From positions 1,798,001-1,862,000 of the forward strand of contig NZ_CP108518.1 of assembly GCF_035989885.1 (NCBI RefSeq): 64,000 bases of DNA, read 5' to 3'. The notes below the pieces were generated by a model. That model was not told where the DNA came from. It made no database searches and saw only the letters and a program-made list of their open reading frames with translations. The position numbers and the translations under genes are program-made. Shown here one piece after another: positions 46,601 through 53,976 of this stretch. Position 1 is the first letter of the stretch, and every line of letters begins with the position of its first letter. Source of the stretch: Streptomyces sp. NBC_01232. Lineage in GTDB: Bacteria > Actinomycetota > Actinomycetes > Streptomycetales > Streptomycetaceae.

Positions 46601-46780
46601 GCTCGGCATCAGCAGCAGTTCCTCGTCCTCCGGCTCGGCCGGGTTGTCCATGAGGTCCTGGAAGGCGTAGCCAGCGGGGATCGGTGCCGGGATCTGGACC
46701 GGAGCGGGGACGCCCTGCTGATCCACCATGCCCGCGTTGTCCGGGAGACCCTCGCCCGGGACCTGGCCGGTGTCAGTCAT
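43601..46780 (-). CDS. cobT: BluB-CobT fusion with long disordered N-terminus (lower-ligand pathway of cobalamin)
   Basis: A 1059-residue protein with three parts. Residues 1 to about 480 are Pro/Glu/Ala/Val-rich and repetitive (EPVAVEP, VQPEPAAAEPE), with no globular fold. Residues about 490-695 are a BluB-type nitroreductase domain (RRDIRKGFRTDPIP, HSQPWDFVVIRSAE), which makes 5,6-dimethylbenzimidazole from FMN. Residues about 705-1059 are CobT (FAGDHGVHAQGV, catalytic Glu in LRLGEGTGALLALP), which attaches ribose phosphate to that base. ATG 46780 follows GAGGGG by 5 nt. Having both enzymes in one chain could channel the base. Confidence 0.93.
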   Translation of the reverse strand: MTDTGQVPGEGLPDNAGMVDQQGVPAPVQIPAPIPAGYAFQDLMDNPAEPEDEELLLMPSGQGAWSDPQVVPPVPAFPVPPQPGEPQMYTDPSYAAESAYPEAPAGYPEPAAYNEFPPPVFPDGGYSAGAHETGGRDSGALDLGGLVVPPPAAPVAPVAAAAPLRRPLHMGPPLPEANGGVVRSLADRGPAAAPAQPAPMAAVSTPAAPTPIRQAGPPTTGPEYLDIPRAETAQPGEIPPQAGDPWAPEPAAAPEPVAEPVEAPAEAAAQPVEPEPVQAPADTAIPAEPVVAVVAEPVQPEPAAAEPQPEPVAVEQGAVEPVAVEPELQPESAPEPVAPVEPVVAVAAEPVQPEPAAAEPEPQPAVAEPVAVEPQPQSQPEPVLVVPAAVAEPAQPEADRAQQPEAAAEPVEEQPEPVLAAPAVVAVPVRPQTVRPEPEPEHVEIHPAPAPEPVRAEQSEAQPEAEPAAETEAEPAVDAPAAGEAAPGYADAEREAVLRVMRERRDIRKGFRTDPIPHEVLLRVLEAAHTAPSVGHSQPWDFVVIRSAETRRTMHELAQRQREAYAKSLPKGRAKQFKELKIEAILDTPVNIVVTADPTRGGRHTLGRHTQPQMAPYSSALAVENLWLAARAEGLGVGWVSFFDEREMVRELGLPEHLEVVAYLCVGYVDEFPEEPELAQAGWSQRRPLSWVVHEETYGRRALPGEEPHDLLSETVASIRPLDAKALGEAWERQKRMTKPAGALGMLEIISAQLSGLSRVCPPPIPEPAAVAIFAGDHGVHAQGVTPWPQEVTTQMVANFLGGGAVCNAFANQVGAEVCVIDVGVAGDLPATPGLLPRKVRPGTADLSTGPAMTREEAIAAIEVGIETARDLVAAGNKALLTGEMGIANTTVSAALISVFTGVDAAEVTGRGTGINDETHARKVEVVRRALELHQPDPADPVGVLAAIGGLEHAAIVGLILGSASLRTPVILDGVSAGAAALVARAIAPESLSACIAGHRSAEPGHVAALNKLGLRPLVDLDLRLGEGTGALLALPLVQSAARAMHEVATFDSAGVTEK

Positions 46781-47054
46781 GCTTACCCCTCGCCCATCGG
46801 TGTTGCCTCTTCGATCGCCCGGTCGCCCACGAGGCCGCCGAGCGGTTTTGCCTGCGGGGTTGCGGTGCGACGAACTCGTCTCGCATGCGCCTGCACGACA
46901 ACCAGTAAGCATTGTCGCGCCCGTCGGCGATCGTGGCGGCCATAACCGTCACGGTCCTCTGTGGACTGCGCCACGTCGCGCGTCCAGGCGGTGCCGCGAT
47001 GCCCGAATCGTCCGGGGCAGTACGACGATCGGCCAGCCTACCCCGGCCCTCGTG

Positions 47055-48254
47055 TCAACGCGTGACGGGGCGTTCCGCTGCCAGGAGGAACACCACGGAA
47101 CGGTCCTGTTCGGCCCAGGTCCGGGGGTCCAGGGCGACGGACTGCAGCAGCGCGCACTCGACGGCGTAACCGTGTTCGGTGAGTGCCCTGCCGATCGCCT
47201 CGGCCTCGTCGCGGGTGGAGGCGTGGCTGACGATCCGTTCGGGGCGGCGTTCGGCGACGGCCGCGACGACGGCGGCGCCGCCACCGCCGACGCGGACGAC
47301 ATCGGGCTCGGGCAGGTTCTCCAGTACGTGCGGTGCGCGCCCGGCGACGACCTGGAGCTGCACTCCCCGCCTGCGGGCGGCGGCACTTACCCGGTCGCAG
47401 GCGACCGGGTCGGTGTCCACCGCGATGACGGCGGCGCCGAGGGCGGCCGCGTCCACGGCCACGCCGCCGGATCCGACGCCGATGTCCCAGACGAGGTCGC
47501 CGGTGCGCGGGCCGAGGCGGGCGAGCTGGGCCGCGCGGAGCTGTGCGGACTCGCCCTCGCCGGCGCCGGGCTGGGGCCTGGCCCAGCCTCGGTCGGCCGA
47601 CTGGGCGGCGCTCCGGCCGAGGAGCCAGCCCGCGTCGTCGGGTGCCGGTCCCCCGCCCCCGATGACGATGACGACGTTCGGGTCGCGCCAGCTGTGGTCG
47701 GCGGCCTTGTCGGAGGTGAGGACGCTCACCTGCTCCCGGTCCGTGCCGAGTTCCTCGCAGACCACGAAGGTGCGGTGAACTCCGTCGAGGAGCAGGGCCA
47801 GTTCGGCGGGTCCGGCGCCGGGCGAGGTGAGGACGGCGACCTTGGCGTGGGCGCGGCAGACGTTGACGGCGCGGCGCAGGGTGCGCGGGTGGGCCACGAC
47901 GACCTGGGCGTCGTCCCAGGGCATTCCGGCGCGGGCGAAGGCGGCGGCCACGGAGGACACGGCGGGGACGACCTCGACCTCCAGGCCGTGCTCCGGGGCG
48001 CGCAGGGTGCGTACGACGCCGAAGAAGCCGGGGTCCCCGTCGGCCAGGACCACCGCCGTGCCGCGGTGGCCGGCGATGCGGCGCGCGGCGAGACCGAGGC
48101 TGCCGAGGCGGATGCGCTCGGCGGTGGGCGGCACTTCGGGGAGGTCGAGGTGGTGGGCGGCGCCGGCCACGAGGGTGGCTGCGGAGAGCGCGGACCGGGC
48201 GCCCGCGGTCAAGGGGGAACCGTCCCAGCCGATCACCGTGACCCGGTCGGCCAT
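47055..48254 (-). CDS. cobL: CobL/CbiET, precorrin-6Y C5,15-methyltransferase (decarboxylating)
   Basis: A 399-residue bifunctional enzyme: CbiE-type methylase in residues 1-200 (VTVIGWDGSPLT, LADGDPGFFGVV, VVPAVSSVAAAFARAG) and CbiT-type methylase in about 235-399 (DLVWDIGVGSGGVAVDAA, VIAVDTDPVACD). It methylates C5 and C15 and decarboxylates the corrin ring. Upstream of cobT across 274 nt in which I see no B12-box or cobalamin riboswitch. Confidence 0.95.
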   Translation of the reverse strand: MADRVTVIGWDGSPLTAGARSALSAATLVAGAAHHLDLPEVPPTAERIRLGSLGLAARRIAGHRGTAVVLADGDPGFFGVVRTLRAPEHGLEVEVVPAVSSVAAAFARAGMPWDDAQVVVAHPRTLRRAVNVCRAHAKVAVLTSPGAGPAELALLLDGVHRTFVVCEELGTDREQVSVLTSDKAADHSWRDPNVVIVIGGGGPAPDDAGWLLGRSAAQSADRGWARPQPGAGEGESAQLRAAQLARLGPRTGDLVWDIGVGSGGVAVDAAALGAAVIAVDTDPVACDRVSAAARRRGVQLQVVAGRAPHVLENLPEPDVVRVGGGGAAVVAAVAERRPERIVSHASTRDEAEAIGRALTEHGYAVECALLQSVALDPRTWAEQDRSVVFLLAAERPVTR

Positions 48255-48357
48255 CGTCGTCAGTCTCCTGGTGTGGCAGGGGCACCTCCCAGCGGTGGCT
48301 GGGGAGGGCGAAAGCTGCAGCGGGCGGCGGGCACGGTGAGACTACCCGGTCATCGGT

Positions 48358-49056
48358 TCACTTCCAGTCGGCGCCGACGGGGTGGCCGTTCGCGCCCTCC
48401 CGCTGCGGAAAGGCGCTGTTGCGGGCGTATCCGTCGTAGCTGTCGAAGCTGTCGTAACCGTCGTAGCCGTCGCCCTCGTCGAGGTCCTCGGGGACGAGGC
48501 TCCAGACGATGAGGTCGGTGCGGGTGTCGGCCCAGCCGCCGTCGGGCGTCTGCGTCCGTACTATCCACGCGTTGCGCAGGACGCCCTCACTGATGCAGCC
48601 GATCTTCTGGGCCACCTGCTGCGAGGCGGTGTTGTCCGCGGCGGTGCGCAGTTCGAGGCGCTCGAACCCCCGGTCGCGGAAGAGCCACCCGGCGACGGCC
48701 AGGACGGATTCGCTGGCGTAGCCCTCGCCGCGGGCCCAGGGGGCGGTGACGTAGCGGACCTCGGTGGCGCGGGTGTGCCAGTTGGTGTTCCGCAGGTGCA
48801 CGATGCCGACGAGGCGCTGGGTGAGGAATTCGGTGACGGCGAAGACGATGCCGCGGCCCTCGGTGCGTTCCGCGTGGGAGTGCCGGGTGGTCCAGGCGTG
48901 CGCGTCGGCGTGGGTGTAGGGGTGGGGCGCGCTGGTCCAGGCCGTGACCTGTTCGTCGTTCATCATCTCGGTGAGCGCGGTGACGTCCTCTTCCTCGAAG
49001 GGGCGCAGCACCAGCCGGTCCGTGCTGATGGTGACGTCCGGGAAGGTGGTAGTCAT
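48358..49056 (-). CDS. RimJ/RimL-type GNAT acetyltransferase with Asp-Gly-Tyr tail
   Basis: A 232-residue protein. The GNAT domain (residues 1-170) has TDRLVLRPFEEEDVTAL and the acetyl-CoA site RYVTAPWARGEGYASESV, with NTASQQVAQKIGC, typical of RimJ/RimL ribosomal-protein acetylases. A repetitive acidic-aromatic tail follows (DGYDGYDSFDSYDGY). ATG 49056 is chosen since GGAG lies 6 nt upstream. Confidence 0.9.
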   Translation of the reverse strand: MTTTFPDVTISTDRLVLRPFEEEDVTALTEMMNDEQVTAWTSAPHPYTHADAHAWTTRHSHAERTEGRGIVFAVTEFLTQRLVGIVHLRNTNWHTRATEVRYVTAPWARGEGYASESVLAVAGWLFRDRGFERLELRTAADNTASQQVAQKIGCISEGVLRNAWIVRTQTPDGGWADTRTDLIVWSLVPEDLDEGDGYDGYDSFDSYDGYARNSAFPQREGANGHPVGADWK

Positions 49057-49213
49057 GCGCAGCTCCATGCCTGAGACCGTGGTGCGACCGTGTTGCGATG
49101 CGACCGCGGTGCGGGACCGTTCGTGCGGGACCGTGCGTGCGGGTCGTAGGCCACAGCATGCAGCATCGACCGGGTGATGTGCAGGGCCGGGTTGCCCGGA
49201 AGCGGGCAGAGTT

Positions 49214-49247
49214 CGGCCCCGCGCGCCGTCAGGGGCGTGCGGGGCCG
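49214..49247 (-). terminator. Terminator after metQ
   Basis: 14-bp stem with one G-T pair (49214-49227 with 49234-49247), 59 nt after the metQ stop. Confidence 0.75.
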
Positions 49248-49305
49248 AGATTCATGACCGGTCCGGGGGGAACCGGTCGTGAAAGGCCGTTCAGGAGGAA
49301 CCGGT

Positions 49306-50169
49306 TCAGGAGGCGGGGGTCCCGAAGGCCGGGGTGACCGAGCCCTGGTACTTCTCCTCGATGAACTTCTTGACCTCGTCGGAGTTCAGGAGCTTGGCCA
49401 GCTTCTGGACCCGCGGGTCGTTCTGGCTGCCGTCCTTGACCGCGAGGAAGTTGGCGTAGGGGTTGCCCTCGGCCTTCTCCAGGATCAGGGCGTCCTTGGC
49501 GGGCGACAGGCCGGCCTCGATGGCGTAGTTGCCGTTGATGATCGCGGCGTCCACGTCGTTCAGGGCGCGCGGGACCGTGGCGGCCTCCAGCTCCTTGAAC
49601 TCCAGGCCCTTCTTGTCGGTGATGTCGGACAGCTTGGCGCTGGTGCCGACACCCTCCTTGAGGGTGATCAGGTTGTTCGCGGCCAGCAGCTGGAGCGCGC
49701 GGCCCTCGTTGGTGGTGTCGTTGGGGACGGCGATGGTCTGGCCGGCCTTGATGTCACCGATGGCCTTGATCTTCTTGGAGTAGAGGCCGAGGGGCTCCAG
49801 GTGCACGTTCACGACGGGCACGACGTGCGTGTTGTTCTTCTTGTTGAAGTCGTCGAGGTACGGCTTGTGCTGGAAGTAGTTGCCCGCGACCTGGCCCTGC
49901 TCGGTGGCGGTGTTCGGCAGGACGTAGTCCGTGAACTCCTTGACCTCCAGCTTGAGGCCTTCCTTGGCCGCGAGCTTGTCCTTGACGAAGTTCAGGATGT
50001 CGGCGTGCGGGCTCGGGGAGGCCGCTATGACGAGGGGCTTGCTCTCGTCGGTCTTGCCGCCGTCGCTCTTGGCCGAGGTCGGGTCCGAGGAGCTGCCGCA
50101 GGCGGTGAGGCCGAGGGCGAGCGCGGTGGCCGAGGCGGCGAGGGCGGTGAGCTTGATGTTCTTACGCAC
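49306..50169 (-). CDS. metQ: MetQ, methionine-binding lipoprotein of the ABC importer
   Basis: A 287-residue NlpA-family lipoprotein. From GTG 50169 (AAAGG 8 nt upstream) a signal peptide ends in the lipobox LTAC; Cys21 or so would be lipidated. Family motifs include ASPSPHADIL and EFTDYVLPNTATEQGQVAGN. It delivers methionine to MetI/MetN. Third gene of metN-metI-metQ. Confidence 0.95.
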   Translation of the reverse strand: MRKNIKLTALAASATALALGLTACGSSSDPTSAKSDGGKTDESKPLVIAASPSPHADILNFVKDKLAAKEGLKLEVKEFTDYVLPNTATEQGQVAGNYFQHKPYLDDFNKKNNTHVVPVVNVHLEPLGLYSKKIKAIGDIKAGQTIAVPNDTTNEGRALQLLAANNLITLKEGVGTSAKLSDITDKKGLEFKELEAATVPRALNDVDAAIINGNYAIEAGLSPAKDALILEKAEGNPYANFLAVKDGSQNDPRVQKLAKLLNSDEVKKFIEEKYQGSVTPAFGTPAS

Positions 50170-50265
50170 GAAGAGTGCCTTTCTTGCTGAACAAGTACCG
50201 ATGACTTGCTGGTGGTGGCCCAAGCACGACAAGTGCGGGCTCTGTGAGGGGAGGGGAAAGTCTTT

Positions 50266-50934
50266 TCAGGCGGTCCTGCCGCGGCGGGCGAGGAGCCGGA
50301 CCACGCCGTCGCCGAGCAGCTGGATGACCGTGACGAGGAGGATCAGGACCACCACGGTGGCGATCATGAAGCCGGTCTCGAAGCGCTGGAAGCCGTAGGT
50401 GATGGCCTTGGATCCGAGTCCCTCGCCGCCGACGGCGCCCGCCATGGCGGAGTAGCCGACGAGGGTGATGACGGTGGTGGTGACACCGGCGACCAGCGAG
50501 GGCAGAGCCTGCGGGAGGAGCACCTTGCCGACCAGGGTGGGGATGCCGCCGCCCATGGACTCGACGGCTTCGATCAGGCCGTGGTCCACCTCCCGGACGG
50601 CCGTCTCGACGAGCCGGGCGAAGAAGGGGACGGCGCCGATGGCCAGCGGGACGATCATGGCGGTGGGGCCGATGAAGGTGCCGACGACCGCGGTGGTGAC
50701 CGGGATCAGGAAGATCAGCAGGATGATGAACGGCAGCGAGCGGCCTATGTTCACGATCACGCCGAGCACCTTGTTGAGCGGCTGGTTCTGCAGCAGGCCG
50801 CCCTTGTCGGTGAGGACCAGCAGGATGCCGATGGGCAGGCCGCCGAGCACGGTCACCAGGGTGGACCACAGCACCATGTAGAGGGTGTCGTAGGTGCCCT
50901 GGCTGAGCAGGGGCTGCATTTCGGACCAGGTCAC
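50266..50934 (-). CDS. metI: MetI, methionine ABC transporter permease
   Basis: A 222-residue permease with five membrane helices and the EAA loop EVDHGLIEAVESMGGG. GTG start overlaps the metN stop by 4 nt (GTGA). Typical size for MetI. Confidence 0.96.
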   Translation of the reverse strand: MTWSEMQPLLSQGTYDTLYMVLWSTLVTVLGGLPIGILLVLTDKGGLLQNQPLNKVLGVIVNIGRSLPFIILLIFLIPVTTAVVGTFIGPTAMIVPLAIGAVPFFARLVETAVREVDHGLIEAVESMGGGIPTLVGKVLLPQALPSLVAGVTTTVITLVGYSAMAGAVGGEGLGSKAITYGFQRFETGFMIATVVVLILLVTVIQLLGDGVVRLLARRGRTA

Positions 50935-51992
50935 TTGGCACCATCCTTGACCAGCACGGCGAATTCGGTGTCGGCGTCGCCGTCTGCGGCGCCCTCGACG
51001 ATGTCGACCTGGAGGCCCTGCTCGCGCAGGAAGCCGACCGGCACGACGTTGTCCTCGTAGCCACCGGGCAGTTCGATGCGCATCCGGCCGATCTGCCGGC
51101 CCGCGACGGTGTCCATCGCGGCGCCGAGGATCGAGATGTCGATGTTGTACGTGCGCGAGAGCTGCGAGATGACCGGCCGGACGGCGGATTCGCCGTGGAA
51201 GGTGACGTCGACGACCGTGCGGTCGGGTCCGGTGGCGGTGCCGGTGACCGGGAAGAGTTCGCCGGCGAGCTCGGAGCCGGGGGTGGCGAGGAGTTCGGCG
51301 ACGGTGCCGGACTCGATGATCCGGCCGTTCTTCATCAGTGCGGCCGAGTCGCAGACGGACTTGACCACGTCCATCTCGTGGGTGATGAGCAGCACGGTGA
51401 GGCCGAGCTGCTGGTTGAGGTCGCGCAGCAGCCCCAGGATGGAGCGGGTGGTCTCGGGGTCCAGGGCGCTGGTGGCCTCGTCGGAGAGCAGCACCTTGGG
51501 GTCGCCGGCCAGGGCGCGGGCGATGCCGACGCGCTGCTTCTGGCCGCCGGAGAGCTGGGTGGGGTAGGCCTTGGCCTTGTCGGCGAGGCCGACGAGGTCG
51601 AGGAGTTCGAGGGCCTTGCGGGAGCGCTCGCGGCCGGAGACGCCGAGGATCTCCAGGGGCAGTTCGACGTTGGCCTGGACGGTGCGCGAGGACAGCAGGT
51701 TGAAGTGCTGGAAGACCATGCCGATGCGGCTGCGGGCCTCGCGGAGCTCCTTGCCCGCGCGGCGGCCGCGGCCGGCGAGGGCGGTGAGGTCGACGCCGTC
51801 GACGGTCACCGTGCCGGTGGTGGGACGCTCCAGCAGGTTCACGCAGCGGATCAGCGAGGACTTGCCGGCGCCGCTCTGGCCGATGACTCCGTATACCTCG
51901 CCCTCACGGACATGGAGATCGACGCCGTCCAGGGCGGTGACCTCGCGGCCACGGGACTGGTAGACCTTCGTGAGGCCCGATGTGGTGATCAC
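50931..51992 (-). CDS. metN: MetN, methionine ABC transporter ATPase
   Basis: A 353-residue ABC ATPase. Walker A GQSGAGKSS, signature LSGGQKQR, Walker B VLLSDEATSALD, H-loop THEMD. The C-terminal 100 residues carry the NIL domain that senses methionine in the E. coli transporter (trans-inhibition). GTG 51992 (VITTSGLTKVYQS) matches the family start; GTG 52040 in frame would add 16 unconserved residues. Preceded by a leader-peptide ORF. Confidence 0.95.
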   Translation of the reverse strand: MITTSGLTKVYQSRGREVTALDGVDLHVREGEVYGVIGQSGAGKSSLIRCVNLLERPTTGTVTVDGVDLTALAGRGRRAGKELREARSRIGMVFQHFNLLSSRTVQANVELPLEILGVSGRERSRKALELLDLVGLADKAKAYPTQLSGGQKQRVGIARALAGDPKVLLSDEATSALDPETTRSILGLLRDLNQQLGLTVLLITHEMDVVKSVCDSAALMKNGRIIESGTVAELLATPGSELAGELFPVTGTATGPDRTVVDVTFHGESAVRPVISQLSRTYNIDISILGAAMDTVAGRQIGRMRIELPGGYEDNVVPVGFLREQGLQVDIVEGAADGDADTEFAVLVKDGAK

Positions 51993-52159
51993 AGGATTTC
52001 CGTCGCTGTCGAGTGCACGGCGCAGCGGAGTGCCGGGCACGGGGCAAACATTCTGGGGACGCGATACGGGACGAACCGTCAGAAAACGATGGCATCGACA
52101 CGTGCGCGGGGCATGAGTCAGCCGTGCTGTTCATCAGCTGGTGACGTCGTGGCGCGGCT

Positions 52160-52232
52160 GGTCTCGCTTCGGGGCGCGAGGCTCAGGAAGGGGCCCTCAG
52201 AAGGCGCACATTCGACACATACAGCGAGCACC
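52160..52232 (-). promoter_or_regulatory. Alternative RNA pairings: candidate Cys/Met attenuator of metNIQ
   Basis: On the transcript, GCGAGACC (52167-52160) can pair with GGTGCTCGC (52232-52224, one bulge), which codes for the residues just before the Cys/Met run, or its GCGAG with the local CTCGC (52180-52176). The two pairings exclude each other. A ribosome held on the Cys/Met codons would cover the upstream arm. No T-run is visible; the effect may be on transcription or on metN translation. Confidence 0.5.
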
Positions 52233-52283
52233 GGGCGTCTTCGTCGCCTCGGTCGCAAGGGTGCGGCTGCTCGTCGTGGTCAT
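52197..52283 (-). CDS. 28-residue Cys/Met-rich leader peptide upstream of metNIQ
   Basis: ATG 52283 to TGA 52197. The peptide begins MTTTSSRTLATE and ends GARCMCRMCAF. Six of its last eight residues before the Ala-Phe end alternate Cys, Met and Arg (C-M-C-R-M-C). A GGGG stretch lies 3-7 nt upstream of the ATG. About 205-245 nt separate it from the metN start, with inverted repeats between. It is too short for normal gene finding; placement before a methionine importer makes a regulatory role likely. Confidence 0.65.
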   Translation of the reverse strand: MTTTSSRTLATEATKTPGARCMCRMCAF

Positions 52284-52584
52284 GGGCCCCAGTAAACCAG
52301 ACGCATCCCGTGACCGATCAATGACGTCCGGATAGCGGACGGATTCTGACCACATACCGGACGACTCCGGTCACTGCGGGCCCTGCGTCCCATGGTGGCT
52401 GCGCCGCTGCTGACCTGCACGGACAGGGGTTGCGGTGCCCCTACTGCGACCTCGGTCTGCAGTGCGGCATCCGGGCCCGCTGTGGTCAAGACCACGGCCC
52501 CCGGCGGGCACGCTCGCGGCTCACGGGGTTCCGGGAAAGAGGGGTGCGCGCATCGGGTCTTTCGGCCCGTAATACCCTCGCTGC
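52284..52584. other. Intergenic region between met leader and membrane-protein pair
   Basis: About 300 nt holding the promoters of the divergent met operon and membrane-protein genes. TTGATC near 52322-52317 (minus strand) may be a met -35 but no convincing -10 was found. No gene seen. Confidence 0.4.
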
Positions 52585-52953
52585 ATGCTCGACGCCCTGA
52601 CGGTCGCCATCGGCGTGGCCGCACTCGCCCTCGCCGCCTGGTGCGGCCACGCCGCATGGCGGGACCAGCCGACCAAGGACTGGCACTTCATCGGCATGGC
52701 CGTCGTGACCGTGCTGGTGCTGGCGCAGCTGGTGATCGGCCTGGTCATGCTGGCCCGGGGCGAGAAGCCCGACGAGGGCACGGTGATCTTCGTGGCCTAC
52801 CTGCTGGGCGCGTTCGCCGCGGTCCCGGCCGCCGGGATGCTCTCGCTGACCGAGCGGACCAAGTGGGGATCGATCACGGTGGCCGCCGGTGCGGTCGTGC
52901 TCGCCGTCCTCGAAGTACGGCTCTACGACATCTGGGGAACCACCGGTGCCTGA
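52585..52953 (+). CDS. Small polytopic membrane protein, function unknown
   Basis: A 122-residue protein with four hydrophobic helices (for example ALTVAIGVAALALAAWCGHA and VVTVLVLAQLVIGLVMLA). No recognised family. The next gene starts within its last 8 nt, so both are probably made together and may form one membrane complex. Confidence 0.85.
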   Translation: MLDALTVAIGVAALALAAWCGHAAWRDQPTKDWHFIGMAVVTVLVLAQLVIGLVMLARGEKPDEGTVIFVAYLLGAFAAVPAAGMLSLTERTKWGSITVAAGAVVLAVLEVRLYDIWGTTGA

Positions 52954-53365
52954 CGCTGACACGACGACCGGCACTGCCGCCGGGCGCAAGAGGCTGGTCT
53001 CCGGGCCCGGGCTGCTGCTGGTGTGGCTGTACGGGGTGATGGTGGTCGGCGCGGTCTCCCGCTCGGCGTTCCAGATCTCCACCGAGTTCGGCCGGGCGCC
53101 GCTGGCCTACTCCCTGTCCGCCGTGGCCGCGCTGGCCTACGCGTTCATCACGTACTCGCTGGTGCGCGGCGGGGAGAGGGCCCGCAGGGCGGCGCTGTTC
53201 TGCTGCGGCGCCGAGCTGGCCGGTGTGCTGGCGGTGGGGACCTGGACCGTGCTGCGGCCCGAGTCCTTCCCCGACACCACCGTGTGGTCCCAGTTCGGGA
53301 TGGGCTACCTGTTCATCCCGGTGATCCTGCCGATCACCGGGATGCTCTGGCTGCGCAAGCGCTGA
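52946..53365 (+). CDS. Small polytopic membrane protein, partner of the preceding gene
   Basis: A 139-residue protein from GTG 52946, with GGGGA 8 nt upstream and an 8-nt overlap with the preceding gene. Four helices (GLLLVWLYGVMVVGAVS ... YLFIPVILPITGMLWL). No recognised family. Confidence 0.83.
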   Translation: MPDADTTTGTAAGRKRLVSGPGLLLVWLYGVMVVGAVSRSAFQISTEFGRAPLAYSLSAVAALAYAFITYSLVRGGERARRAALFCCGAELAGVLAVGTWTVLRPESFPDTTVWSQFGMGYLFIPVILPITGMLWLRKR

Positions 53366-53386
53366 CCAGCCCCGGCCCGTCCTGAC

Positions 53387-53410
53387 CCGTCCCCTCGGTG
53401 AAGGGGACGG
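53387..53410 (+). terminator. Terminator after the membrane-protein pair
   Basis: Perfect 9-bp stem CCGTCCCCT / AGGGGACGG with a 6-nt loop, 21 nt after the stop and between convergent genes. Confidence 0.75.
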
Positions 53411-53432
53411 CGTACTGGGCGCCAGGAGGTGT

Positions 53433-53939
53433 CTAGGCGCTGACCGTGAAGTCGGTCGGGTCCTTGGCTTCCTTCTCCAGGATCACCAGCTGGACGCCGT
53501 CGGAGGCGGTGCGGCCGCCGACCTTGACGTAACCGGCCTTGCGGTAGAGGCGAAGGTTCGACTCGCTCTTGTGCCCGGTGTGCAGGCGGAAGCGGGTGGT
53601 GGTGCCGGGGCTCGCCAGCGCCACCTCGACCGCGCGCAGCAGGCGCGCCCCGAGACCGTGACCCTGAAGACGCGGGTGCACACAGAGCTTGGCGATCTTG
53701 CCGGTGCCGTCCTCGTCGACGTTGCCGCGCACCGTCCCGACGATCTCGTCGCCGAGCCGGGCCACCAGGACGGTGTCCGTCGCCAGCTCCCCCTTCAGGG
53801 AGTCCAGGGACTGGGTGAGCGGCTGGATGAGGTAGTTGCCGTACAGCTCGGCCTCACGCTGGAAGGCCAGGTACTGCAGTTTGAAGATCTGCTCAGCATC
53901 CTCGGCAGCCGCCGCCGAAATGGTCACGCTCATGCCCAT
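53433..53939 (-). CDS. GNAT-family N-acetyltransferase
   Basis: A 168-residue single-domain acetyltransferase with IAKLCVHPRLQGHGLGARLLRAVE (acetyl-CoA site RLQGHG) and NLRLYRKAGYVKVG. ATG 53939 has GGAGG 9 nt upstream; ATG 53933 is possible. Substrate unknown. It follows the sigma-like gene by 37 nt on the same strand. Confidence 0.9.
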   Translation of the reverse strand: MGMSVTISAAAAEDAEQIFKLQYLAFQREAELYGNYLIQPLTQSLDSLKGELATDTVLVARLGDEIVGTVRGNVDEDGTGKIAKLCVHPRLQGHGLGARLLRAVEVALASPGTTTRFRLHTGHKSESNLRLYRKAGYVKVGGRTASDGVQLVILEKEAKDPTDFTVSA

Positions 53940-53976
53940 GTGCGCATGCCTCCAGCTCACCTGGTAGCCCGATGGT

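Noticed and set aside
43643..46945. 1100-codon plus-strand frame opposite cobT
   Set aside because: Gly/Arg/Leu/Asp repeats mirror the Pro/Glu/Ala repeats of the real minus-strand gene; no motif present.
46781..47054. Possible cobalamin riboswitch upstream of the BluB-CobT gene
   Set aside because: The 274-nt region lacks a recognisable B12-box and the paired elements of the aptamer on the minus strand.
52020..52300. SAM riboswitch upstream of metN
   Set aside because: None of the SAM-I or SAM-IV conserved cores could be found; the leader ORF explains the region better.
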